Shown: in pieces, positions 19,609 to 29,136 of the stretch
How positions within the stretch are numbered: the first letter of the stretch is position 1
Layout of the letters: every line of letters starts with the position of its first letter
NCBI GenBank assembly: GCA_029261235.1
Contig: JAJDBS010000079.1
Coordinates: forward strand, 1-64,000
DNA length: 64,000 bases
Origin: Nitrospirales bacterium
GTDB taxonomy: Bacteria > Nitrospirota > Nitrospiria > Nitrospirales > UBA8639
Direction of reading: 5' to 3'
Notes under the pieces: generated by a model
Database searches by the model: none
The model's input: only the letters and a program-made list of their open reading frames with translations
Told to the model about the DNA's origin: nothing
Position numbers and translations under genes: made by a program

Positions 19609-20934
19609 ATGGCTCGTCAATCCGAGGCAACTGCTGCCTCTCTCTCTACTCTACAACGCATTTCTACGAGCGAATTACGACCTGGGATGTTCTTGGTGCG
19701 TGTGCTCGACTCCTGGTGGAAATCTCCCTTCTTTGTGCATCGTCGCTTGTTGAATACCTCTTCTGACGTTGAACAACTCATGAGTTCTGGTATTCGAGAA
19801 GTCGAGATTGATTTGTCCCTCGGTGTGAATGTTGCGTCAGAGACCGAATCAACGGATGATGAAGCTCCATCTTCATTGGACGATATGTCCATCGCCGCTG
19901 ACCATCAACACATATCAGACGTCATTTCCAATTCTACCGTATCTCTCGAGACTGGATCCTTTTCTCATCCTGAAACTGGTTCAGATGAATCGAAAAATCG
20001 TGAGGCTGTTGTCCTCTTGCGAGAGGCAGCCGTTGCTGCAGTTGAAGGTGCGTTTGAAGGTGTGAAGACCGGGCACCTTATTTCTGAGCCAGCCCTTCGC
20101 GGAGCGGCACAGGCCTTGGTTGAAAAGTCCTTAGCGGATCCTGGCCTTGTTGCAGAAATTTTGTTGATCGATTCACTCAAGCAATGCGATAAATCGTTGT
20201 ATGCCCATGTCGTGGATACCGCGGTGTACGCCATCTTGGTTGGTCTGCAATTAGGATGGGAGGAAGAGAAGCTTGAACGTGTGGGAATTGCTGGGTTGTT
20301 ACATGATGTTGGGTACATGCGTCTCCCTCAGAATGTGGTGAAAGCCCACTGGGAGGGCCGTAGTGATTCAGTGTTGCTGCAGAAGCATGTTGTCATGGGT
20401 GAGACGTTGATTAAGCGGCAAGCTCAATTTTCTGATGATATTGTGCGTATGGTAAGAGAGCATCATGCCTATCTTGATGGCTCTGGGTATCCCGAGGGGC
20501 AAGGTGGTGCTGAGCTGTCGGATTCAGGGCAACTTTTAGGCATTGTCGATTATTTTGATGAATTGATTACGGTTGGTGGGCCTGCGGGCGCCTTGCCTGT
20601 CGCGATTGCCATCCGACGTCTGTATCAAGAAGCCAAGAAAGGGAAGTTTGCGACTACCTATATTGAAGCGATGATCCGTGTCCTGGGCGTCTACCCTGTT
20701 GGTACGGTCGTCCAGCTTTCTACAGGTGCACAGGCTGTGGTGATGAAACAACAGCCCAAGATAGGACTCGTCCCTCAGGTGAAGATCTTTCGTGGTGTAG
20801 ACGGGAAACTTCTTGCGGTTCCAGAGCCATGTGATTTAGCTCACAATACGAACTTGGGACATGATGTGAGTATCGCCAAAGTGTTGGATCCAACTGAGTA
20901 TTTCCTCGATGTTGAGGAGTTTTTTCTATCGTGA
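19609..20934 (+). CDS. HD-GYP-domain protein with N-terminal DUF3391-like region
   Basis: LLHDVGYMRLP and HHAYLDGSGYP; N-term ELRPGMFLVRVLDSWWKSPFF. Confidence 0.87.
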   Translation: MARQSEATAASLSTLQRISTSELRPGMFLVRVLDSWWKSPFFVHRRLLNTSSDVEQLMSSGIREVEIDLSLGVNVASETESTDDEAPSSLDDMSIAADHQHISDVISNSTVSLETGSFSHPETGSDESKNREAVVLLREAAVAAVEGAFEGVKTGHLISEPALRGAAQALVEKSLADPGLVAEILLIDSLKQCDKSLYAHVVDTAVYAILVGLQLGWEEEKLERVGIAGLLHDVGYMRLPQNVVKAHWEGRSDSVLLQKHVVMGETLIKRQAQFSDDIVRMVREHHAYLDGSGYPEGQGGAELSDSGQLLGIVDYFDELITVGGPAGALPVAIAIRRLYQEAKKGKFATTYIEAMIRVLGVYPVGTVVQLSTGAQAVVMKQQPKIGLVPQVKIFRGVDGKLLAVPEPCDLAHNTNLGHDVSIAKVLDPTEYFLDVEEFFLS

Positions 20935-23903
20935 TGTGGGATAAACCGGCTCTCTTGCAATATTTATGGGATGGCCTGATGGTTGGCGTGTGTCTCATTG
21001 ATCACGATGGGATGATCCTCGAGATGAATGTTCCTGGCTCTCGCCTTTTGGGCTGGGGTTCGGTTTTTCCGAGCAATGTTTCTTTTGAGGAGATCTTTCA
21101 CGATACGACTCTTGGTGAGGAAGACGACGTGCACAGTCAGTTGCTGTTGGAGAGGCTCAAGGAAGAAAAGATTGTGTGTTGCCCTCACGTACGTCTTCGC
21201 TATCGGCAAGGAGCGGGGTGTTGGGTGGAGTTGAAGGGCGTGGCTGTCGAAGATGGCGGAGCAACTCAATTCCTCGTGATGTTTCGTGACCTGAGCTCGG
21301 AGACGCAGTTAGCTGAAGATTATCGTCGCTTGGCCTCTATTCCTGAAGAAAGTCCGTTTCCCATTATTGAGGTTGATGCGGCAGGCCACCTGTTGTATGC
21401 CAACCCTGCCATGGTGTGTTTAATGGAAGATGCTCATATTGGAGATGATGGGTTTACGACAGCCTTGCCCGATCAGTTTCCAGAGTTGGCCGCTCGTTGT
21501 TTTGCTCAAGGTCATTTGGAGTCCAATATTGAGGTACAAGTCGGAGCGAAACATTATGCGTGGTCTTTTTCGTCTCATCCTGAATTGGATCGACTGCGCG
21601 GGTATGGGATGGATGTGACTGATTCTAAACGGGCTTCTGTTGAATTGTCAGCCTTTGCAGAGACACTGGAAACCAAAAATACTGAATTAGATCAGGCGCT
21701 CATTAAGGCCGAAGCCGCCACGCATGCGAAGGCGGCCTTTCTGGCTACCATGAGTCATGAAATCCGAACGCCGTTAAACGGGGTGATTGGTATGGCCGAG
21801 TTGCTGCTGAATTCTACCTTGGATGTGGAACAACAGGAATGTACCAACATCATTCGAAAGTCTGGTGAAGGTTTGTTGGCCATCATTAATGACATTCTCG
21901 ATATCTCGAAAATTGAGTCTGGTCATATGGCTCTGGAGAAAATCGCGTTTAATCCACTCTCCCTTGTGGAAGAAGTTGTCGATCTCTTCTCTGAGCGTGC
22001 CTATCAAAAGAGGTTAGATTTAGCTGCCTATGTCTCCCCAGATATTCCTGATTATCTGGAGGGTGACCCACATCGCTTGCGACAAATTTTATCGAATTTC
22101 ATTTCGAACGCCCTCAAATTTACGAGTCATGGTTCGGTCTTGGTTGAGGTGGGCTGGTTGCCTGATTGTGCGGCCACGTGTTCTGCCGATCACTCAACAG
22201 ACGTTATCAGCCACGATTCGCTCTCGGAAGGCATCGTGCGATTTGCGGTGAAGGATACGGGGATTGGGATTTCAGATTCTGCCCAACGTCGAATCTTTCA
22301 GGTGTTTACGCAGGCCGATAGTTCCATGAGTCGGAAATTCGGAGGGTCGGGGCTCGGTCTAGCGATCTCTAAACAATTGGCGGAGCTGATGAATGGAACC
22401 GTCGATGTGGAAAGTCAGGTGAGCGAAGGTTCAACCTTCTGGTGTGATCTTCCTTTTTACTATTCGGCATTGGCGATAGACACTCAGGTGAAACCGAAGC
22501 CGTTCATCAATAAAGATGTTCTGGTGTGCTCGTTTGCGGACGTTTCTGACGATGTGGTGGTTCGTTACTTAAGCGACCGTGGTGTGCGCATTGTGCGCGC
22601 TGCGCAGGTTCATGATGCCGCGACTTACTTAGAGGGTCAACACTCTTCGCCTTGTGATGTGTTAGGAATTATTATGGGACGAGCGTCTCATAATGATGAC
22701 TGGAGGACATGGCAGGAGACCGTGCGTGCATCACATTTCTCTCACTTGAGAATATGGGGACTGAAACATTTTTGGATGCGGAAGGAACGTGAAGGATCTT
22801 TCGATTTATTTGACGGCATGATCGCCTTGCCCATTCATCGTGAACAATTGTATCACTGCGTTCTTAGCGAATCCAACGGGTTTGTGGACACGATTGTTCT
22901 CAACGATGAGGGGCGGCATGATGTTCAAGCCGCTGAGGGAGAAGATGTCAAAACACGTGACGGACTTGATCCATGCCGTCATGCTCAAAAGAGCTATCGT
23001 CATGCCATTCTCGTTGTCGATGATAATCCTGTGAATCAAAAAGTTGCGGTTGGTCTTTTTGAGAAACTGGGATGTCAGGTGTATGTCGCAGAATCCGGAG
23101 ATCAAGCCTTGAATCTTGTTCAAGCGCATCATGTTGATGTGGTGATGATGGATTGGGAGTTGCCGGGGATGGATGGGTTTGAAACGGCACGAGCCATTCG
23201 ATCATTAGAAGCGGTGAATCGTCTCAAGCCATCTCGTTTGAGCAATACACCATCAGGGAACGTCGATTCTTCTTGTGGACATTTGCCCATCGTCGGGATG
23301 ACGGCACACGGTGAATCAGAACGGAATGTCGCTGATTGGGAAAGTGTGATGGATGATTGTTTAGCCAAGCCTGTGCATTTGCAAGATTTGGCCAACGTTC
23401 TTGATCGATGGGGCAATCGCAGATTTGATGATGCAGAACCTCAGATTTCTTTAGCTGACGACCCTGCTCAGGGATCTCCGACTGAAACCAGTATAGATCG
23501 TCCGCAGGAGATGGTCAGTGGCCTGATGGGGCTGCAGAATCATGATGACATCTATGATTATTCGGCGGCATTGGCAAACATGGAGGGTGACGTAATATTG
23601 TTACATTCCCTTTTTGCGATTTTTCTCGAAACTGCTCCAACCATCATCCTGGGTGTACGTGAAGCGATGAGTGCTGGAGATCGTTTAGAGGTTCAGCGCC
23701 ACGTGCATCAGCTCAAAGGGGCATTATTCGCTCTGAATGCCTCTCACCAAGCCGTTATGGCAGAACAGTTCGAAGCGAAGGTCCCTGTTTCTTCTTTTGC
23801 CCAATTAGAGCATATGGTGACAGAAATGGAACGTGATGTGAAGGGCATGATGACGATGCTCCGACACGCACTTTATTCTGTGACTAAAAACAATGGCGCG
23901 TGA
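20931..23903 (+). CDS. Hybrid sensor histidine kinase: PAS-PAS-HisKA-HATPase-REC-Hpt
   Basis: MSHEIRTPLNGVIG, NALKFT, DTGIGI, GGSGLGLAIS, REC VVDDNPVNQKVAVG, C-terminal HQLKGALFAL. Start overlaps the preceding stop. Confidence 0.9.
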   Translation: MMWDKPALLQYLWDGLMVGVCLIDHDGMILEMNVPGSRLLGWGSVFPSNVSFEEIFHDTTLGEEDDVHSQLLLERLKEEKIVCCPHVRLRYRQGAGCWVELKGVAVEDGGATQFLVMFRDLSSETQLAEDYRRLASIPEESPFPIIEVDAAGHLLYANPAMVCLMEDAHIGDDGFTTALPDQFPELAARCFAQGHLESNIEVQVGAKHYAWSFSSHPELDRLRGYGMDVTDSKRASVELSAFAETLETKNTELDQALIKAEAATHAKAAFLATMSHEIRTPLNGVIGMAELLLNSTLDVEQQECTNIIRKSGEGLLAIINDILDISKIESGHMALEKIAFNPLSLVEEVVDLFSERAYQKRLDLAAYVSPDIPDYLEGDPHRLRQILSNFISNALKFTSHGSVLVEVGWLPDCAATCSADHSTDVISHDSLSEGIVRFAVKDTGIGISDSAQRRIFQVFTQADSSMSRKFGGSGLGLAISKQLAELMNGTVDVESQVSEGSTFWCDLPFYYSALAIDTQVKPKPFINKDVLVCSFADVSDDVVVRYLSDRGVRIVRAAQVHDAATYLEGQHSSPCDVLGIIMGRASHNDDWRTWQETVRASHFSHLRIWGLKHFWMRKEREGSFDLFDGMIALPIHREQLYHCVLSESNGFVDTIVLNDEGRHDVQAAEGEDVKTRDGLDPCRHAQKSYRHAILVVDDNPVNQKVAVGLFEKLGCQVYVAESGDQALNLVQAHHVDVVMMDWELPGMDGFETARAIRSLEAVNRLKPSRLSNTPSGNVDSSCGHLPIVGMTAHGESERNVADWESVMDDCLAKPVHLQDLANVLDRWGNRRFDDAEPQISLADDPAQGSPTETSIDRPQEMVSGLMGLQNHDDIYDYSAALANMEGDVILLHSLFAIFLETAPTIILGVREAMSAGDRLEVQRHVHQLKGALFALNASHQAVMAEQFEAKVPVSSFAQLEHMVTEMERDVKGMMTMLRHALYSVTKNNGA

Positions 23904-23972
23904 TGTCGCGGAAATCTGTCGCCAGGATTCAACTGTGAGTGATCTTGCTTTCAGTGTGAGACATGAAAAATT

Positions 23973-23989
23973 GAGAGGAAATACCTCTC
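23973..23989 (+). terminator. Possible weak terminator hairpin
   Basis: gagagg-aaata-cctctc; T-run begins about 9 nt downstream rather than immediately. Confidence 0.3.
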
Positions 23990-24145
23990 GGATGATCTCT
24001 TTTTGCTCCTTATTGAGTCTGGCGACCGCGTTTTCCAGGAAACAGAAGGAGGGAAATCGAAGCATCTTCAAAAAAGTCTCAAGTTTTTGAAATATCAGTC
24101 CGATACATGAAGCATTATTGGCTAAACTCAAATGAGGGTATTACG

Positions 24146-24373
24146 ATGAAAGATTTACTGACGTTAAGTGAAGTTTCGACATTCCTTAAAGTACCGAAGT
24201 CGACTATTTACAAATTAGCTCGTGAGCGCCGACTCCCTGGTCATAAAGTTGGGAAGCATTGGCGATTTGTCAGGGAAGAGATCGAAGCATGGGTTCAAAG
24301 TGCTGGCACAGATGACGCAATGGTTGGAGCGGCTGCCGGTAGTGGGAACCGAGACCGGTTTAGTTTGAATTAA
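24146..24373 (+). CDS. Small excisionase-type helix-turn-helix protein
   Basis: ORF 24107-24373; LLTLSEVSTFLKVPKSTIYKLARERRLPGHKVGKHWRFVREEIEAWVQ. Confidence 0.82.
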   Translation: MKDLLTLSEVSTFLKVPKSTIYKLARERRLPGHKVGKHWRFVREEIEAWVQSAGTDDAMVGAAAGSGNRDRFSLN

Positions 24374-24449
24374 TCATCTTTTTCTCACGAACTGATTCTT
24401 CTGTACTTTCAGGATGTTTGTTGTGAAATCTGAAGTGTGTACCATCGAC

Positions 24450-24487
24450 GCCTCACATGTTGAAGCGAGTCTGCTTCAGTGTGGGGC
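24450..24487. other. Strong hairpin in noncoding DNA
   Basis: gcctcacatgttgaagc gagtct gcttcagtgtggggc, near-perfect inverted repeat. Confidence 0.55.
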
Positions 24488-24918
24488 ATCGTTTCCTACC
24501 CGAGTGTCACGTCTTTCTCTCTGCTGAATATCTTCCATACGTTAAGGATTGAGTGAGGTTCTCGTTTTTACCCTACGGGGGCAGGCTTCCTTAATCCATG
24601 TCAGCTCATGCTTCCGCCGCTCTCCGTTTTCTTCAAAAACTTAAGCTAGATCGTTCGTCTTGCTCGTTACCATTTTCAATAATTGCCACAGTTTTTTGCT
24701 GTTGCGTTGAACGAGAATTTCAGGAAGTAAATGCCGAATCATGCTGTCATGAAAACTTTTTTAAAAGACCTCTAAAGAATGAATGAATTATGACCGAACT
24801 TCACTGTACTGCATGTGTTGATTGCCGATGAACGTTAATGAATAGATTGCAGCCTCGTTAATTATTATTATGGGACATTTTACAGGGGGGACACGCCCCA
24901 AGTGGTAAGGAGTTGAGT

Positions 24919-25329
24919 ATGAGCTTGATTGATACCAGTCTCAAGGTGTTAGTCGTCGATGATATGTCGACGATGCGGAGAATTGTGAAAAATGTCTTAA
25001 AGCAGATTGGGTTTTCGGACATGATTGAAGCAGAAAATGGGCAGGATGGATTGAATAAATTAAAGGCTGCAGATGCCGGTATTGGTTTAGTGGTCTCTGA
25101 TTGGAATATGCCTGTGATGCAAGGCATTGATTTTTTGCGGGCCGTGCGTGCTGACCCTGATCTGAAGCATCTGCCATTTTTAATGGTGACAGCGGAAGCT
25201 CAAAAAGAAAATATTATCGAAGCGGTTCAAGCTGGAGTCAGTAATTATGTCGTGAAGCCCTTTACGGCTGAAGCCCTTCAGGGAAAATTAGAGAAAATAT
25301 TCGCGAATCTTAAAGCGGCTAAAGCTTGA
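24919..25329 (+). CDS. cheY: CheY response regulator
   Basis: [54 protein letters not shown]. Confidence 0.93.
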   Translation: MSLIDTSLKVLVVDDMSTMRRIVKNVLKQIGFSDMIEAENGQDGLNKLKAADAGIGLVVSDWNMPVMQGIDFLRAVRADPDLKHLPFLMVTAEAQKENIIEAVQAGVSNYVVKPFTAEALQGKLEKIFANLKAAKA

Positions 25330-25379
25330 ATCCAATTGACATTTATTCGTAATTCTTTAGCGGGGTAAAGGAGAACTCT

Positions 25380-26000
25380 ATGTTGGTAGATCGTGATATT
25401 GAGTCGGACGATATAGATACACCGGAAGAAGACCATTCAATTAATGCAGAACTCGCTGAGCTCACAAAATACGTCTCAATGATTACCAGCACGGTTCGTG
25501 ATATGGAGTCGCCAGTGACCACGACGTCTGATCAACTGCCACAGGCCACCGCGCACTTGAACGATTTGGCGAAGTTGACTGAAGAGGGGACGCATCGGGT
25601 CCTGACCTTAACTGAAGCCATAGAAATCAATCGGGGGGCCATGCATACGGCTCTGGAACAGTTACAGCAAAAGGTTGGTCGTGAGTATGCCGCAGATGTG
25701 AAAAGTGTCATGGACATGGTGAAAGCTGATGAAAGCCGGCTCACGGATATTCATGTGGCTTTATCGTTTCAAGATCTCGTGGCACAGCGAGTGGCGAAAC
25801 TTGTCACGATTCTGAACGAAGTGCAGCATAAATTACTAAAGTTGGTTGTGGTGTTTGGTATTAAAAATAAGAACGATGGATCAGCGAAACAAGACGAAGG
25901 GCGAGGGGGTGAGATGCTACGTCAACTAGAAGCATCACAAACGACTGCGCTTGAGCAAGACCTTGTCGATGATATTTTATCTGAATTTGGCTGTTCCTGA
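25380..26000 (+). CDS. cheZ: CheY-P phosphatase CheZ
   Basis: VALSFQDLVAQRVAKLV (DxxxQ motif) and C-terminal LVDDILSEFG; directly after cheY. Confidence 0.85.
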   Translation: MLVDRDIESDDIDTPEEDHSINAELAELTKYVSMITSTVRDMESPVTTTSDQLPQATAHLNDLAKLTEEGTHRVLTLTEAIEINRGAMHTALEQLQQKVGREYAADVKSVMDMVKADESRLTDIHVALSFQDLVAQRVAKLVTILNEVQHKLLKLVVVFGIKNKNDGSAKQDEGRGGEMLRQLEASQTTALEQDLVDDILSEFGCS

Positions 26001-26066
26001 GAGCACAGGCTCAGATGTGATGGATAGATTGATGCGTACAGACTATCGAGTTGAAGAAGGTGATCT

Positions 26067-27947
26067 ATGAACGATGAAATGCAAGAAATACTTCAAGATT
26101 TCCTTGCGGAAAGCTCGGAAATGTTAGAAGCGCTTGACCAGCATTTTGTCAAGCTTGAAACCGAACCGACGAACGCTGATCTCTTGAATGAGATTTTTCG
26201 GTGTATGCATAGTATGAAGGGATCAGCGGGATTCCTTGGTTTTACTCATTTGGTTGAAGTCGCGCATCAAGGTGAAAGCTTATTGAATAAGTTGCGACAA
26301 GGGGAAATGAGTGTTTCGCCATTTATTATCGATATCATTCTCGAAGCCGTGGATGCCGTCAAACTCCTGCATACTGATATTCGGGAGACCGGAGAAGATT
26401 CGCATGTCGATATCGCGTTGATCGTCAATAAACTGGTACTCACGATGGACAGTGCTGATGATCTCGCAGATCTTATGCCTGCTGGACCAACTGTTGCCAG
26501 TCCTCAAGTTGTGACGGAGGAGCCATCTGAAGCGGCAACGACTGCACCGGAAGCTGTCGTCACTGAAACAGTTGGTGAGGAACCAGAGGAACCTGAAGCC
26601 GAGGCTCCCCCTGTTTCTATTCCAGAGGTCGTGGATGAACCTGAAGGTCCGACTGCGCTTTCTGACGTCCTGGCTAAAATGGAAGAGGCTGCTTCGAGGA
26701 CGGCCAAGGCTGCAGCCCCAACACCGACGAAGTCTGTTGGTAAAGAAGAAGATGTGACGGTTCGAGTGGAGACCAAACGCCTGGACCATGTGATGAATTT
26801 GGTTGGGGAGTTGGTGCTTGGGCGGAATCGACTGATGAAACTCGGGTATGGGCTTGATGAACAATATGAGACTGATCCTCTCGTTCGTGAGTTAGGTATT
26901 GCCTTTGCGCAACTCAATCTTGTGACTTCAGATTTACAGTTAGCCGTGATGAAGACTCGAATGGTTCCGATTCGAAAAGTCTTTTCACGATTTCCTCGTT
27001 TAGTTCGCGATTTATCTAATAAATTGGGCAAGCAGGTGCGGTTGGAGCTTATTGGTGAAGATACTGAGGTCGATAAGTCTGTAGCAGACGAATTGAGTGA
27101 TCCGTTAGTCCATCTCGTGCGGAATTCTTTGGACCATGGCTTAGAGACGATCGAGGAACGAAAACGAACGGGAAAGAGTACTGAAGGCTCTGTGCGTTTA
27201 GCCGCGTATCATGAAGGTAATAGCATCGTGATTCGTATCGAAGACGATGGGCGCGGGTTACAAGTGGAAAAAATTGCCAAGAGTGCAGTGGAGAAGGGGT
27301 TGATTTCTGAATCAGAGCTTTCGAATATGGGTCCTCGAGATCTTATGAACCTTATTCTCCTCCCAGGGTTTAGTACTGCTGATCAGGTAAGTGATTTGTC
27401 TGGTCGTGGTGTCGGAATGGATGTGGTTCGAACCAATATTAGCCGAATGAATGGCAGCTTAGAATTGGATTCCGAGGTGGGACGCGGCACTCAGGTCACG
27501 ATTAAGCTTCCCTTAACTGTGGCTATTATCCAGGCGCTTTTGGTTGAAGTGGGGACCGCGACGTTTGCTGTACCTCTGGCTTCAGTGGTGGAAGCGGTCA
27601 AGGTGACGAAAGACGATATTAAAAGTGTGAATGGTCAGGCGGTCTTGAACCTTCGAGAGCGGATCCTTCCATTGTTGAATCTTGCTCAAACCTTTCAAGT
27701 TCCCCAGGAACGCACGAGTGACGAATGTTATGTGGTCGTCGTGTCCATTGGTGCTCAACGGTTTGGGGTGTTGGTGGATCGGTTGCGAGCCCAAGAAGAA
27801 GTCGTGATTAAATCACTCGGTGATTTTTTATCTAATGTTCAAGGTGTCGCTGGAGCGACGATTACTGGAGATGGAAAAGTCGTGCTAATTTTAGACATGT
27901 CTGATTTAGTGCAAAATGTGCCTGGGGCATCATTTGCTTCAATGTAA
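26067..27947 (+). CDS. cheA: Chemotaxis histidine kinase CheA (CheA2)
   Basis: MHSMKGSAGFLGF Hpt; NSLDHGLE, LSGRGVGMDVV; C-terminal CheW domain. Confidence 0.95.
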   Translation: MNDEMQEILQDFLAESSEMLEALDQHFVKLETEPTNADLLNEIFRCMHSMKGSAGFLGFTHLVEVAHQGESLLNKLRQGEMSVSPFIIDIILEAVDAVKLLHTDIRETGEDSHVDIALIVNKLVLTMDSADDLADLMPAGPTVASPQVVTEEPSEAATTAPEAVVTETVGEEPEEPEAEAPPVSIPEVVDEPEGPTALSDVLAKMEEAASRTAKAAAPTPTKSVGKEEDVTVRVETKRLDHVMNLVGELVLGRNRLMKLGYGLDEQYETDPLVRELGIAFAQLNLVTSDLQLAVMKTRMVPIRKVFSRFPRLVRDLSNKLGKQVRLELIGEDTEVDKSVADELSDPLVHLVRNSLDHGLETIEERKRTGKSTEGSVRLAAYHEGNSIVIRIEDDGRGLQVEKIAKSAVEKGLISESELSNMGPRDLMNLILLPGFSTADQVSDLSGRGVGMDVVRTNISRMNGSLELDSEVGRGTQVTIKLPLTVAIIQALLVEVGTATFAVPLASVVEAVKVTKDDIKSVNGQAVLNLRERILPLLNLAQTFQVPQERTSDECYVVVVSIGAQRFGVLVDRLRAQEEVVIKSLGDFLSNVQGVAGATITGDGKVVLILDMSDLVQNVPGASFASM

Positions 27948-27958
27948 TTATGGAATCC

Positions 27959-28070
27959 TAAGTGCAAAGGGAGAAGTTGAAAGTGAGAAGCAAAAAAGAA
28001 GAGAACAGAAAAACATCAGGATGTTTTCCTTTCTTGTTACTTACTTTTCACTCCTTACTTTTCACTTATA
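27959..28070. repeat. Heptad hairpin element (type B)
   Basis: agtgcaaagggagaagttgaaagtgagaag ... aaaacatcaggatgtttt ... ttacttacttttcactccttacttttcact. Confidence 0.68.
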
Positions 28071-28083
28071 AGAGGGGTGTGTA

Positions 28084-29040
28084 ATGGCAAAATGGATGGC
28101 AGAGATTGATCAACGGACGAACTTGGCTGGCGCCAATAAAATGGAACTGTTGATGTTTCATCTGGGCACGGAAGAAATTTATGGCATTAATGTGTTCAAA
28201 ATACGTGAAGTGATGCAAATGCCTTCTGTCACGAGAATTCCTGATTCCGATCCTAGGATATTGGGGTTGGTCAATTTGCGTGGTGAAAACGTGGCTCTCA
28301 TTGATTTAGCCCAAGCCATAGGGTTGGGTCCTATGCCCCTTGAAGGTGCCAAGCTGATTATTGCGGAATATAACGATAATAAACAAGGATTCCTCGTTGG
28401 TGGAGTTGACCGAATTATTCGGATGTCCTGGGAGCGTATTCAAGTTCCACCAGCGATGGTGCAGTCCAGTCGACACGGATCCGTGACGGCGGTGACCAAG
28501 CTTGAAGATGGCAGAATGGTCCTTATTCTCGATGTGGAAAAAGTGCTGGCGGAATTGCATCCTCGCGCTGATGACGAAGTGCTTGTCGGGATCGAAATGG
28601 TGAAAGAATTAGCTGGAAAACGAGTCCTCATTGCGGATGATTCTGTGGTCGCACGAAAGCAGATTATGAAAACCTTGGAACGTTTAGGGATGAAATGGGA
28701 AGAAACGCAAACAGGCAAAGAGGCTCTGACTCGTTTGCAAGAACTCACGGAGGTCGCTGAAGGTGCGGGGCAAACTATTTATGATTTCTTGGATGGTGTG
28801 ATCACGGACATTGAAATGCCGGAAATGGATGGTTTTTCTCTGACGAAGCATATTCGCGAAGATACGCGCATGCAAGGCCTTCCTATCTTGATGCATTCGT
28901 CGCTCTCAGGGAACTGCAATATTGAAAAAGGTAAGTCGTTGGGTGTCACGGACTATGTCACAAAATTTCAACCTGTTGAACTACGAGACAAACTTGTGAA
29001 ACATCTTGGGCGAACTCAACCGGCTTCGGTTGGTGGGTGA
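28084..29040 (+). CDS. cheV: CheV (CheW-REC fusion)
   Basis: CheW domain (INVFKIREVMQMPSVTRIPDSDPRILGLVNLRG) followed by REC (VLIADDSVVARKQI, GVITDIEMPEMDG). Confidence 0.93.
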   Translation: MAKWMAEIDQRTNLAGANKMELLMFHLGTEEIYGINVFKIREVMQMPSVTRIPDSDPRILGLVNLRGENVALIDLAQAIGLGPMPLEGAKLIIAEYNDNKQGFLVGGVDRIIRMSWERIQVPPAMVQSSRHGSVTAVTKLEDGRMVLILDVEKVLAELHPRADDEVLVGIEMVKELAGKRVLIADDSVVARKQIMKTLERLGMKWEETQTGKEALTRLQELTEVAEGAGQTIYDFLDGVITDIEMPEMDGFSLTKHIREDTRMQGLPILMHSSLSGNCNIEKGKSLGVTDYVTKFQPVELRDKLVKHLGRTQPASVGG

Positions 29041-29136
29041 AGGAGACATCATGACGCGTAGAGGCAAATATTTACGAGATTCGTTGCTCGGTCGTATGGA
29101 AGATCGAACAACTACAAGCAGACGGAACTATGACAT

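Noticed and set aside
24598-24786. 62-aa ORF in the noncoding gap
   Set aside because: No RBS, no recognisable family, and composition not distinct from the surrounding noncoding sequence.
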